Notes under the pieces: generated by a model
What the model saw: the letters and a program-made list of their open reading frames with translations, nothing else
What the model was told of the DNA's origin: nothing
Databases searched by the model: none
Made by a program: the position numbers and the translations under genes
From: Wenyingzhuangia aestuarii
GTDB lineage: Bacteria > Bacteroidota > Bacteroidia > Flavobacteriales > Flavobacteriaceae
Length of the DNA stretch: 64,000 nt
Reading direction: 5' to 3'
Assembly: GCF_011927765.1 (NCBI RefSeq)
Contig: NZ_JAATJG010000004.1
Coordinates: 1-64,000 of the forward strand
Shown here: in pieces, positions 10,332 to 19,252 of the stretch
Position numbering within the stretch: the stretch's first letter is position 1
How the letters are laid out: each line of letters opens with the position of its first letter

Positions 10332-10381
10332 TGTGTTTGCTTTTGTCAAATGTTATTTATCATTTGACAAAAGTAAACATA
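10332..10381 (+). repeat. Long intra-operon hairpin between the PKD lipoprotein and GH30 genes
   Basis: A 21-bp stem (10332-10352 with 10361-10381) with two G-U pairs and an 8-base loop lies 16 bases past the PKD gene stop and 27 bases before the GH30 start. No T-run follows, so full termination is unlikely. It would fit an mRNA-stabilising 3' structure or a processing site that keeps susC/susD/PKD messages more abundant than the enzymes. Confidence 0.7.
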
Positions 10382-10408
10382 CCTAACCTCTTTTATAAAA
10401 AATCACAT

Positions 10409-11851
10409 ATGAAAATATATTATAGTTTATTATTCTATTTATTATTACTGTTAAACTATTCTTGTTCTAGTACAAATATTAATGAACAAGACAAAGAAGA
10501 AGATAATACTCCCGAAATTAGCTACAGTAATGTAAATCTTTATCTTACCAAGGCTGACAAATCTGAGTCATTTAAATTACAGCCTAACAATCCTCCATCG
10601 TACACAGAAAACATTAATTTTTCCATAACTGTAGATCCTGAGACTACTTATCAAGAAATTGATGGTTTTGGCTTTTCTTTAACAGGTGGAAGTGCACGGT
10701 TGTTGAACAATATGTTGGCTTCAGAAAGAACCAAAATATTAAATGAATTGTTTGGACAATCTACTAACAACATTGGGGTTAGCTATTTAAGAATAAGTAT
10801 TGGTGCCTCAGATTTAGATGCTGAAGTTTTTTCTTACAATGATTTAAATGAAGGAGAAACAGATGTTGACTTATCAATGTTTACAATAGAAAAAGACAAA
10901 ACAAACCTTATCCCTATTCTAAAAGAAATTTTAGCCATCAACCCTAATATTAAAATTTTAAGTTCTCCTTGGTCTGCCCCTACTTGGATGAAAACAAACA
11001 ATGCAGCTATTGGAGGAAGCTTAAAACCTGAATACTATTCTGTTTATGCAGACTACTTTGTAAAATACATTAAAGCTTATGAAGCAGAAGGGATTACAAT
11101 TGATGCAATTACCATACAGAACGAACCTTTACATGATGGAAATAATCCAAGTATGTATATGGAAGCTGTTGATCAAGCTAATTTTATTAAAAATCATTTA
11201 GGTCCTACTTTTGAAACTGAAAACATCAATGCTAAAATTATTGTTTGGGATCACAATGCTGACAATCCTAGTTATCCTATAGAAATTTACAATGATGCTT
11301 TAGCAAACAAATATGTTGATGGAGCTGCCTTTCATTTGTATGCTGGTACAATCAACAACCTTAGTATTGTGCACAATGCCTACCCTGATAAAAACCTATA
11401 CTTTACTGAACAATGGGTAGGTGCAAATGGAGAGTTTAAAGATAATTTACTGTGGCATACTAGAGAAATTATTGTGGGAGCTACTAGAAACTGGAGTAAA
11501 ATTGCTTTGGAATGGAATTTAGCTGCAAATTCACAATTAGAACCACACACTCCTGGTGGATGTACAGAATGTTTAGGAGCCCTAACCATTGATGGTAACA
11601 ATGTAAAACGCAACGTAGCGTATTACATTATTGCACATGCCTCTAAATTTGTAGTACCCGGATCCTATAGAATTGAATCAAACTACTCTTCTGACCTGCC
11701 TAACGTAGCTTTTAAAACTCCTACAGGTCAAATTGTAGTCATTGTAGTTAACAACACTGCTATAAACAAACTATTCAACATTAAAACACCTACAGAAAAC
11801 ATAACAACCTCTTTAGATGCAGGGTCTGTTGGAACTTTTGTTTGGAAATAA
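10409..11851 (+). CDS. GH30 family glycosidase lipoprotein (first copy)
   Basis: A secreted, lipid-anchored retaining glycosidase of family 30. I chose ATG 10409 because it gives a lipobox ending at Cys19 ('LLNYSC-SSTN'); an upstream in-frame TTG would read through the hairpin. The (beta/alpha)8 barrel shows 'IDGFGFSLTGGSA', 'SSPWSAPTWMKTN', the acid/base Glu239 in 'TIQNEP', and the nucleophile Glu334 in 'YFTEQW'. A C-terminal beta-sandwich follows ('VAFKTPTGQIVVIVVNNT'). The pattern is closest to GH30 members acting on beta-1,6-glucan (subfamily 3), but the subfamily is my inference. It belongs to the operon and would release glucose or short oligomers at the cell surface or in the periplasm. 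Confidence 0.9.
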   Translation: MKIYYSLLFYLLLLLNYSCSSTNINEQDKEEDNTPEISYSNVNLYLTKADKSESFKLQPNNPPSYTENINFSITVDPETTYQEIDGFGFSLTGGSARLLNNMLASERTKILNELFGQSTNNIGVSYLRISIGASDLDAEVFSYNDLNEGETDVDLSMFTIEKDKTNLIPILKEILAINPNIKILSSPWSAPTWMKTNNAAIGGSLKPEYYSVYADYFVKYIKAYEAEGITIDAITIQNEPLHDGNNPSMYMEAVDQANFIKNHLGPTFETENINAKIIVWDHNADNPSYPIEIYNDALANKYVDGAAFHLYAGTINNLSIVHNAYPDKNLYFTEQWVGANGEFKDNLLWHTREIIVGATRNWSKIALEWNLAANSQLEPHTPGGCTECLGALTIDGNNVKRNVAYYIIAHASKFVVPGSYRIESNYSSDLPNVAFKTPTGQIVVIVVNNTAINKLFNIKTPTENITTSLDAGSVGTFVWK

Positions 11852-11866
11852 AAAAAAAATTATATT

Positions 11867-13351
11867 ATGAACCGTAAACATCACTTTTTAATACTTTTTG
11901 CCATTGTAATGATGTCTTGTGGAAAGGCACGTCAAAAAGAAAATTTAGTTAACAACACACAACCCAACACAGAAAAAGCAAAAACTTTTTTAAACAAAAA
12001 CCTTACAGTATACACTACTGCTAAGGACACAGATTTAAAGCTTTCTAAAACCAATAATTTGGTTTTTACACCTTCTGAACAACCCAAAGAAACTGATATT
12101 ACGGTCTTTGTAAACCCTAAAAAAACATTTCAATCATTTTTAGGTATTGGAGGAGCAATTACAGATGCTTCTGCTGAAGTATTTGCTACGCTAAGCAAAG
12201 AAAAACAACGTCAATTATTAAACTCTTACTATGGAGAAAATGGTATTGGTTATAATATAATCAGAACAAATATTCATAGCTGCGACTTTAGTACAGGAAG
12301 CTATACCTACATAGAAGAAGGAGATGCCGAATTAAAAACTTTTTCTATAGAAAAGGATAAGGAATATAGAATTCCAATGATTAAACAAGCTGCTAATTTA
12401 ATTAAAGATGATCTTGTTTTTTACGCAAGTCCATGGAGCCCACCTGCGTTTATGAAAACAAACAACAACATGCTACATGGTGGTAAATTACTACCTAAAT
12501 ACAACCAAGCTTGGGCAAATTATTTTGTAAAATTCATAAAAGCCTACGAAGCCGAAGGTTTACCTGTTTGGGGAGTTACTATTCAAAATGAACCTATGGC
12601 TGTTCAAATTTGGGAATCTTGTATTTATACAGCTGAAGAAGAACGTGATTTCTTAAAAAACTATTTAGGACCTACTTTTGAAAAAGCTGGTTTAGGAGAT
12701 AAAAACATTGTGGTATGGGATCATAACAGAGATTTAGTGTCGCAAAGAGCAAACACTATTTTTGAAGATAAAGAAGCAGCTAAATATGCTTGGGGTACAG
12801 GATTTCATTGGTACGAAACTTGGGCCGGAGGAGATCCTAAGTATGATAACCTAAAAAATATTAAAGAATCTTTTCCTGATAAAAACTTACTTTTTACAGA
12901 AGGATGTAACGAAAAATTTGATCCTAAAAAATATCAGTATTGGCCAAATGCAGAACGTTACGGAAATTCTATGATTAATGATTTTAACAATGGAACTGTA
13001 GGTTGGACAGACTGGAACATTTTATTAAATGAAAAAGGAGGTCCAAATCACGTTGGGAACTTATGTTTTGCTCCTGTTCATGCAGATACTCAAACGGGGG
13101 AATTAATTTACACTCCTTCTTATTACTACATTGGTCATTTTTCAAAATTCATTAAAAAAGGAGCTGTAAGAGTGAGTACTACAACCAGTAGAAGCACTAT
13201 TGAGAGTACAACTTTTAAAAATCCTGACAATACCATGGTAACTGTTGTGATGAATAAAACAGAAACTAAAATAAACTATAGTTTAATGATTAATAACAGT
13301 AAGGTTACTCTAGAAATTGAACCACATGCAATTCAGTCTTTAACTTATTAA
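11867..13351 (+). CDS. GH30 family glycosidase lipoprotein (second copy)
   Basis: A second lipid-anchored GH30 enzyme, 15 bases after the first. The lipobox ends at Cys18 ('IVMMSC-GKAR'). Barrel motifs are 'SFLGIGGAITDASAEVF', 'ASPWSPPAFMKTN', acid/base Glu242 in 'TIQNEP' and nucleophile Glu345 in 'LFTEGC'. The 'WGTGFHWYETW' segment and 'GWTDWNILLNEKGGPNH' resemble glucosylceramidase-like GH30 (subfamily 1 type). It is clearly divergent from its neighbour, so the two enzymes probably cleave different linkages of one polysaccharide rather than being a recent duplication. It is the last gene of the Sus operon. Confidence 0.9.
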   Translation: MNRKHHFLILFAIVMMSCGKARQKENLVNNTQPNTEKAKTFLNKNLTVYTTAKDTDLKLSKTNNLVFTPSEQPKETDITVFVNPKKTFQSFLGIGGAITDASAEVFATLSKEKQRQLLNSYYGENGIGYNIIRTNIHSCDFSTGSYTYIEEGDAELKTFSIEKDKEYRIPMIKQAANLIKDDLVFYASPWSPPAFMKTNNNMLHGGKLLPKYNQAWANYFVKFIKAYEAEGLPVWGVTIQNEPMAVQIWESCIYTAEEERDFLKNYLGPTFEKAGLGDKNIVVWDHNRDLVSQRANTIFEDKEAAKYAWGTGFHWYETWAGGDPKYDNLKNIKESFPDKNLLFTEGCNEKFDPKKYQYWPNAERYGNSMINDFNNGTVGWTDWNILLNEKGGPNHVGNLCFAPVHADTQTGELIYTPSYYYIGHFSKFIKKGAVRVSTTTSRSTIESTTFKNPDNTMVTVVMNKTETKINYSLMINNSKVTLEIEPHAIQSLTY

Positions 13352-13383
13352 CCTTAAAAAAATAAGTTCCAATAATTTAACAC

Positions 13384-13420
13384 AAAAAAGAGGTTAACAT
13401 TTTATGTTAACCTCTTTTTT
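13384..13420. terminator. Bidirectional terminator between the Sus operon and SulP gene
   Basis: A perfect 17-bp stem (13384-13400 with 13404-13420) with a TTT loop, A6 on the left and T6 on the right. It sits between two convergent genes and can stop both. Confidence 0.92.
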
Positions 13421-13436
13421 AATTTATATACAAAGC

Positions 13437-15089
13437 TTAAATCTCATTTAATCCTTTTTTAAAAGATTCAGGATCCTCTACCAAATGATAACGAGGATCT
13501 TCTATATCTTCTATAATCATAGCTGCAAACTTAGGATCTGCTTTCTTTAATAAGATTTTACAATCTGCACTTAAGTGTCTTAATTTTACTTCTTTTCCTA
13601 ATTCATTGTATTTATTCACAATATTCTTTATCGCTTCTAAACCTGAATGATCACTTACACGAGATTCAATAAAATCAATCTCAACATATTTAGGATCGTT
13701 TTTAGGGTCAAATTTTTCGTTAAATACATTTACAGAACCAAAGAATAAAGGTCCCCAAATTTCATAAGTAGGAACTCCATCTTTTACTCTTTTTCTTGCT
13801 CTAATTCTAACTGCATTTTCCCATGCAAAAACCAAAGCAGCAATAATAACTCCTGCAAATACTGCAATTGCTAAATCAAAAACTACGGTAATGGCAGATA
13901 CTGCAATTAAAATAAAAGCATCCGCTTTAGGTATTTTTCTTAAAATACGAATACTAGACCATGCAAATGTTTCTATCACCATAACAAACATTACTCCTAC
14001 TAAAGCAGCAATTGGTACTTGTTCTATATACTTATCAGCAAATAAAATAAAAGATAATAAAGTTAATGCCATCATAACTCCAGACAAACGTCCTCTACCC
14101 TTTGCATTGATGTTAATAACTGTTTGACCAATCATTCCACAACCACCAGTACCACCAAGTAAACCACTTGTAATGTTTCCTACTCCTTGTGCAATACATT
14201 CACGGTTACCATCTCCTCTAGTATCTGTTAATTCATCTACTAAGTTCATGGTCATTAAAGATTCTATCAACCCAACAGAGGCTGCTAAAAACGCATAGGG
14301 TAATAAGAAAGAAAATGTATCAAAGTTGATAGGTAAATTTTGCCATAACTCCATATTTGGTGTTGGAAATTCTCCTTTTAGTCCTTCTCCTCCACCTTCT
14401 CTAATATAAGATCCAACGGTAGAAACATCCATTCCAGAAATTACTACAATTAAAGTAACTACTACAATAGCAGTTAAAGATGCTGGTATTTTTTTAGTTA
14501 GTTTAGGTAGTAAAAAGATAATTGCCATAGTAAACCCTACCAAACCAATCATGGTATACAATTCTGCTCCAGACATAAAAGTAGTCAGGTAATGCTTTAC
14601 TCCATCTGTAGAAACTTGTAATGTTTTGTGACTAAACATTTTTACTTGTGCCCAAAAAATGACAATGGCCAAACCGTTTACAAACCCTAACATTACAGGG
14701 TGTGGAATTAAACGTACAAAACGACCTAATTTAAAGACTCCCGCAAAAATTTGAATAAGTCCCATTAGGATAACTGCTCCTAATAAATAGAAATACCCCA
14801 TATTTTCTATAGGATTGTCAAACAACATTCCTTTTTGGTGTCCTTCTTGAATCATATGAACAAAAATAACAGCTACTGCACCTGCAGCTCCAGAAATTAA
14901 TCCGGGCCTACCACCAAAAACAGCTGTAATAATTCCAATAATAAATGCTCCTGATAGCGCTACTAATGGATCTATTTGTGCCACAAAGGCAAAGGCAACA
15001 ACCTCAGGTATCATGGCTAATGACACCGTCATTCCTGCTAAAATATCGTCTTTTGGATTTGTAGTGAATCCTTTTAAAAACTTACTCAT
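13437..15089 (-). CDS. SulP family anion transporter with STAS domain
   Basis: An inner-membrane anion carrier of the SLC26/SulP family; members move sulfate, bicarbonate or dicarboxylates. Residues about 10-400 contain the hydrophobic helices of the UraA-like fold, with the family signature 'LAMIPEVVAFAFVAQIDPLVALSGAFI' near the start and 'GGTGGCGMIGQTVINI' in the middle. A C-terminal STAS domain (about 440-540) includes 'VEIDFIESRVSDHSGLEAI', the conserved regulatory loop. Length of 550 aa is usual for the short bacterial bicarbonate-type members. The substrate is not decided by sequence; no sulfate-assimilation gene is nearby. Confidence 0.9.
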   Translation of the reverse strand: MSKFLKGFTTNPKDDILAGMTVSLAMIPEVVAFAFVAQIDPLVALSGAFIIGIITAVFGGRPGLISGAAGAVAVIFVHMIQEGHQKGMLFDNPIENMGYFYLLGAVILMGLIQIFAGVFKLGRFVRLIPHPVMLGFVNGLAIVIFWAQVKMFSHKTLQVSTDGVKHYLTTFMSGAELYTMIGLVGFTMAIIFLLPKLTKKIPASLTAIVVVTLIVVISGMDVSTVGSYIREGGGEGLKGEFPTPNMELWQNLPINFDTFSFLLPYAFLAASVGLIESLMTMNLVDELTDTRGDGNRECIAQGVGNITSGLLGGTGGCGMIGQTVININAKGRGRLSGVMMALTLLSFILFADKYIEQVPIAALVGVMFVMVIETFAWSSIRILRKIPKADAFILIAVSAITVVFDLAIAVFAGVIIAALVFAWENAVRIRARKRVKDGVPTYEIWGPLFFGSVNVFNEKFDPKNDPKYVEIDFIESRVSDHSGLEAIKNIVNKYNELGKEVKLRHLSADCKILLKKADPKFAAMIIEDIEDPRYHLVEDPESFKKGLNEI

Positions 15090-15110
15090 GCTTCTTTATT
15101 TTTTGAGGTG

Positions 15111-15142
15111 CAAAAATAGGTTTTAAAAGTGACCTAAACCAA
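15111..15142 (-). promoter_or_regulatory. Promoter of the SulP gene
   Basis: On the reverse strand TTG (15140-15142), a 21-base gap, then TATTTTTG (15111-15118), an exact match to the Bacteroidota TTG-N19-21-TAnnTTTG promoter. Transcription would start near 15105, 16 bases before the ATG. Confidence 0.7.
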
Positions 15143-15161
15143 TAATTGAGTTCTGAATTAC

Positions 15162-15806
15162 CTATTGAAATAGGTTCTTTTTCTGTAAAACTAACAAAAC
15201 TACAATAGGAACTGCTAATAACAATGTTTGTAATGGATGCACTTGCAATACATTAGGCATCAACAAAATAGTTAATACGTAACCTGCTACGGCTCCACCA
15301 ATATGTGCAGTATGACCTACATTTCCTACCTGATTTTTCATTCCATAAATAGAATAGAACAGGTATCCTATTCCAAAAACATAACCTTTAATAGCTATAG
15401 GTAATGGAAAAATGTATAATTCCATGTCTGGAAACAACACAATACTTGCATATACAATTCCAGTAACCGCACCAGAAGCTCCCACAGCAGAGTAGTACCC
15501 TTCTGATTTATGAATTACTAAAGACAATAAGTTACCTGCCAACAAACTTAATCCGTAAATTAAAAGATATTTAAATTCGTTAAAATACATTAAAACAGTA
15601 CCCGAAAACAAATACAAAGCATACATATTAAACCCTAAATGCATATAATCTGCATGCAAAAAACCAGAAGAAAATAACCTGATTTTTTCACCACGTTGAA
15701 CTGCTAATACATTGAACTTATATTTGTTAAAAAACATCCTATCTTTAAAACCTTGTAGGCTACACAAAACATTGGCTGCAATTAAAGCTATTACTATGAA
15801 TTTCAT
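15162..15806 (-). CDS. Rhomboid family intramembrane serine protease
   Basis: A six-helix membrane protease. The catalytic serine is Ser111 in 'GASG' and the catalytic histidine is His168 in 'AHIGGA'. The oxyanion-side motif 'HADYMHLGFNMYALY' (residues 51-65) is also present. At 214 aa it is a minimal core rhomboid with no extra domain. It is transcribed away from the acyltransferase at 15869. Physiological substrates are unknown. Confidence 0.9.
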   Translation of the reverse strand: MKFIVIALIAANVLCSLQGFKDRMFFNKYKFNVLAVQRGEKIRLFSSGFLHADYMHLGFNMYALYLFSGTVLMYFNEFKYLLIYGLSLLAGNLLSLVIHKSEGYYSAVGASGAVTGIVYASIVLFPDMELYIFPLPIAIKGYVFGIGYLFYSIYGMKNQVGNVGHTAHIGGAVAGYVLTILLMPNVLQVHPLQTLLLAVPIVVLLVLQKKNLFQ

Positions 15807-15823
15807 TTTGATTGATTTAGTTT

Positions 15824-15843
15824 TATCCGATATATATCCGATA
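15824..15843. repeat. Direct repeat TATCCGATA in a divergent promoter region
   Basis: TATCCGATA occurs at 15824-15832 and again at 15835-15843, an 11-bp period, in the 62 bases between the rhomboid and acyltransferase genes. It could bind a regulator of either gene, or be a chance AT-rich repeat. Confidence 0.35.
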
Positions 15844-15868
15844 TTTGTGTTTCCTTATTTTTATACAA

Positions 15869-16783
15869 ATGAATAAAGACAAAATATCTTTTTGGATTTT
15901 ATATCCTCTTATTTTTCTAATATCAAAATTACCACTTTGGATTTTATACGGAGTGTCAAATGCGTTATATTATTTAATCTATTATATAATTGGTTACAGA
16001 AAAAAGGTTGTTAAAAAAAACCTAAAGCTTTGTTTCCCTAATAAGTCTGAAAAAGAAAGGTTACAAATAGAGAAAAAATCTTACCGTCATTTTGTAGACA
16101 TTTTTATAGAAATGTTAAAAGGATTTGGAATTCCACAAAAAGAATTAGATCGTAGATATAAATACATGAACCCTGAAATTTTTAGGGAGCTAGAAAAACT
16201 AGATAAAAGTGTTATTTTGTTAGGAGCACATCAAGGTAATTGGGAATGGTTGTTTAATATTAACAATCATACTAGTTTAAAATGTTATGGTGCTTATACA
16301 GAAGTAGAAAATCCGTACTTTGATAAATACGTAAAAGAAAATAGAGGAAGATTTGGTTCGCACTTTATTCCTACTTATGAAACCATTCCTACCATTATTT
16401 CTAATCATAAAAAAGGAGTAAAGGCTATGTATGGCTTGTTAAGTGACCAATCTCCTAGACCTAGTAAAACTCATTATTGGGCTCCCCTATTTGGAAATGT
16501 AGTTCCTATACATACAGGTGCAGAAATGTTAGCTTCTCGTTTTAATTTTGCCGTTATTTATATGCATGTAGAAATGCCTAAGCGTGGACATTACGAAATT
16601 ACTTTTGAGTTGATTTCTGAAGCTCCTGAAAGAACAGATACGTATCCATTAACAGATTTGTATTGGGAAAAGTTAGAAAGAGATATTGTTGCAAATCCTG
16701 GAATTTATTTTTGGACACACAACAGGTTTAAACACATGAGAAAAGACCTTAAAAACGAAAAAATTTACGTTAAGAAAAAATAA
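15869..16783 (+). CDS. LpxL/HtrB-type lysophospholipid acyltransferase
   Basis: An inner-membrane acyltransferase that adds a secondary acyl chain to lipid A or a related lipid. ATG 15869 gives the usual N-terminal hydrophobic helix; an in-frame TTG at 15845 is less likely. The HX4E catalytic motif is His121 to Glu126 in 'HQGNWE', preceded by 'VILLGA', and the second conserved block is 'GLLSDQSPRPSKTHYW' with the later 'ASRFNFAVIYMHVE'. At 304 aa the length is normal for the family. The gene is followed five bases later by the LytTR regulator gene, suggesting one transcript. Confidence 0.85.
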   Translation: MNKDKISFWILYPLIFLISKLPLWILYGVSNALYYLIYYIIGYRKKVVKKNLKLCFPNKSEKERLQIEKKSYRHFVDIFIEMLKGFGIPQKELDRRYKYMNPEIFRELEKLDKSVILLGAHQGNWEWLFNINNHTSLKCYGAYTEVENPYFDKYVKENRGRFGSHFIPTYETIPTIISNHKKGVKAMYGLLSDQSPRPSKTHYWAPLFGNVVPIHTGAEMLASRFNFAVIYMHVEMPKRGHYEITFELISEAPERTDTYPLTDLYWEKLERDIVANPGIYFWTHNRFKHMRKDLKNEKIYVKKK

Positions 16784-16788
16784 ACATT

Positions 16789-17637
16789 ATGTGGGAACAA
16801 TTTAAAGATTGGTGTAATAAGCCTTACTTTTTAATAGACAACTTAAAGATTAAATTGTCTATGGTTTTAGGAGTGGGAATATTCACATATTTGTTCTTAC
16901 TTATTTTTCAACCCTACGGAATTGACAATGTAATTGCTGCCAATCCTTTTTTAATTGTTGGTTATGCTTTTTTGGTAAGCTTTAGTTTGTTTATTAGCTA
17001 TTTTATTTTGCCTAAATATTTTCCATATTACTTTAGTGTTAGAAGTTGGACCATTCAAAAAGAAGCTAGCTTTCTATTGGTATCGTTTCTAATTATAAGC
17101 ACGCTTAATTACTTTTATCACATTAATTTTGTTGCTGTTTATTTACCTAAATTTTCTTTTTTCAGATTTTTAGTTTCTGTATTATCTATTGGAATTTTTC
17201 CTGTGTTCTTTATCATTTTTATGGTAGAACGTTACTTGTATAAAAAGCACAATGCTCCACCAACAGATATTATTCAAAAAATAAGAAAAGAAAAAAAAGA
17301 GGTAGTAACCATTCCATCAGACAATATAAAAGTAGAGCCCTTAACTTTAGAAATTGATGATATTCTGTTTGCGCAATCTAACAATAATTACACAACTATT
17401 GTTTTTATAGAAGACAACAAGGTAAGACAAGAATTGATTAGAATTACCCTAAAAAAGGTAAACGAAATTTTAGAAAAGTATCCACAATTTGTTCGCTGTC
17501 ACAGATCCTTTTTAGTAAACAAAAATGAAATTTTAGAAGTGGAAGGAAATGCACGTTCGCTACAAGTATCTTTAAAATACGTTAAAGATGTAATTCCTGT
17601 TTCTCGTTCTTTTCCTAAAGAAAAGTTGGTTTCCTAA
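16789..17637 (+). CDS. Membrane-anchored LytTR DNA-binding regulator
   Basis: Four hydrophobic helices (about residues 22-45, 53-78, 90-112, 122-146) precede a LytTR DNA-binding domain at about 185-280, with 'DDILFAQSNNNYTTIVF', 'RCHRSFLVNKNEI' and 'IPVSRSFPKE', the usual LytTR blocks. There is no receiver domain, so this is a one-component membrane regulator. It sits between the acyltransferase and the carotenoid operon; control of the latter is possible but unproven. Confidence 0.85.
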   Translation: MWEQFKDWCNKPYFLIDNLKIKLSMVLGVGIFTYLFLLIFQPYGIDNVIAANPFLIVGYAFLVSFSLFISYFILPKYFPYYFSVRSWTIQKEASFLLVSFLIISTLNYFYHINFVAVYLPKFSFFRFLVSVLSIGIFPVFFIIFMVERYLYKKHNAPPTDIIQKIRKEKKEVVTIPSDNIKVEPLTLEIDDILFAQSNNNYTTIVFIEDNKVRQELIRITLKKVNEILEKYPQFVRCHRSFLVNKNEILEVEGNARSLQVSLKYVKDVIPVSRSFPKEKLVS

Positions 17638-17648
17638 ACGTCCCAAAA

Positions 17649-17688
17649 CTCCCATTAGTTCTATATTTAGACCTAAACCTCCCATTAA
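17649..17688 (+). repeat. Direct repeat ahead of the carotenoid operon
   Basis: CTCCCATTAG (17649-17658) and CTCCCATTAA (17679-17688) are spaced 30 bp start to start, about three helical turns, in the 149-base gap before crtI. They could be paired regulator sites. The spacing differs from the 21 bp of the LytTR-like sites elsewhere in this window. Confidence 0.35.
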
Positions 17689-17786
17689 TCACAAATAATT
17701 CCAAATCACACCTTATTTTACTAGGTTAACTTTTCTATTTGTATTATTGTTCTAGTTGTTGATTAAAATAACAGCTAAAACAATTT

Positions 17787-19247
17787 ATGAAACAAGAAAA
17801 AGTAATCATTATAGGAGCTGGTTTTTCATCATTATCTGCAAGTTGTTACTTGGCAAAAAACGGATATGATGTTACTATTTTAGAAAAAAACAGTCATGTT
17901 GGAGGAAGAGCACAGCAACTAAAAAAAGAAGATTTTGTATTTGATATGGGACCTACTTTTTATTGGATGCCCGATGTGTTTGATAAATTTTTTAACGATT
18001 TTGGAAAACAAACTTCAGACTATTATCAAATAACGCAACTAGATCCAGGATACCAAGTGTATTCTGATATTGAAAACTCTATTTGTATTGCTGCTAATTT
18101 TGATACCATTGTTGCCACTTTTGAAGCAAAAGAAAAAGGAGCAGGTAAAGCTTTGCAAAAGTTTATTGCCGATGCCGAAGAAAACTACAATCTGGCTATT
18201 AAAGATTTGGTATATCAACCTGGAGAAAATGTTTTTGAAATTATTACTCCTAAAACTGCTTTAAAAGTAGGTGCCTTTTTTAGCAATATTAAATCTCAAG
18301 TAGCCAAGCATCTTAAAAACCCTGAACTAAAACAAATATTGGAATTTCCTGTATTGTTCTTGGGGGCTAAACCTGAAACAACTCCGGGGTTTTACAATTT
18401 TATGAATTATGCCGATTTTAAATTAGGTACCTGGCATCCTAACAAAGGAATGCATCAAGTAGCTGTAGGAATGGCCAACTTAGCAAAAGAATTGGGTGTA
18501 AAAATTTTATGCAATGAAAACATTAATTACATCAATCTAAAACGTAACAAAGTAAAATCTGTAATTGCCAACAACAATATTTATGAGTGTGATATTTTAT
18601 TAAGTGGTGCCGATTATCATTTTACAGAATCTTTATTACCTATAAAGTTTAGACAGTATTCAGAAAAGTATTGGGATCAAAAAACCTTTGCTCCTTCTGC
18701 CCTATTGTTTTTTGTCGCTTTTGATAAAAAAATAGAAAATGTAGCACATCACACTTTATTTTTTGATACTGATTTTACCGCCCATTCAAAATCTATTTAC
18801 GATACTCCTGAGTGGCCAGAAAAACCTTTATTCTATGCTAGTTTTCCTAGTATTACGGATGCCTATTTTGCTCCGGAAGGGAAAGAAGCAGGAACCTTTT
18901 TAATTCCCATTGCTCCTGGAATAGAAGATACACCAGAAATTAGAGAACAATATTTTAAAATTATTGTAGAAAGATTAGAAAAAATAACAAACCAAAGTAT
19001 TGCTCCTTTCGTACGTTTTAAAGAGAGCTATTGTGTAAACGATTTTAAAGAACAATTTAACTCTTACAAAGGAAATGCATACGGTTTGGCAAACACCTTA
19101 TTACAAACACATATTTTAAGACCAAAACTAAAGAGCAAAAAAATTAGTAACTTATACTTTACTGGACAGTTAACCGTACCTGGACCTGGTGTACCACCAG
19201 CCATCATTTCAGGAGAAATTGTGAGTAAATTAATCTACAAAAATTAG
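17787..19247 (+). CDS. crtI: Phytoene desaturase
   Basis: A FAD-dependent desaturase that converts phytoene to lycopene. The dinucleotide-binding motif 'IIGAGFSSLSASCYLAKNGYDV' opens the protein, followed by 'ILEKNSHVGGRAQQ' and 'FDMGPTFYW'. The C-terminal FAD-binding block 'NLYFTGQLTVPGPGVPPAIISGE' is the carotenoid-desaturase signature. Length of 486 aa is normal. It is the first gene of a tight operon with crtB six bases downstream. Confidence 0.95.
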   Translation: MKQEKVIIIGAGFSSLSASCYLAKNGYDVTILEKNSHVGGRAQQLKKEDFVFDMGPTFYWMPDVFDKFFNDFGKQTSDYYQITQLDPGYQVYSDIENSICIAANFDTIVATFEAKEKGAGKALQKFIADAEENYNLAIKDLVYQPGENVFEIITPKTALKVGAFFSNIKSQVAKHLKNPELKQILEFPVLFLGAKPETTPGFYNFMNYADFKLGTWHPNKGMHQVAVGMANLAKELGVKILCNENINYINLKRNKVKSVIANNNIYECDILLSGADYHFTESLLPIKFRQYSEKYWDQKTFAPSALLFFVAFDKKIENVAHHTLFFDTDFTAHSKSIYDTPEWPEKPLFYASFPSITDAYFAPEGKEAGTFLIPIAPGIEDTPEIREQYFKIIVERLEKITNQSIAPFVRFKESYCVNDFKEQFNSYKGNAYGLANTLLQTHILRPKLKSKKISNLYFTGQLTVPGPGVPPAIISGEIVSKLIYKN

Positions 19248-19252
19248 GAACT

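Noticed and set aside
10409-13351. The two GH30 genes as a recent tandem duplication
   Set aside because: They share the fold and motifs but differ throughout, so divergence is old.
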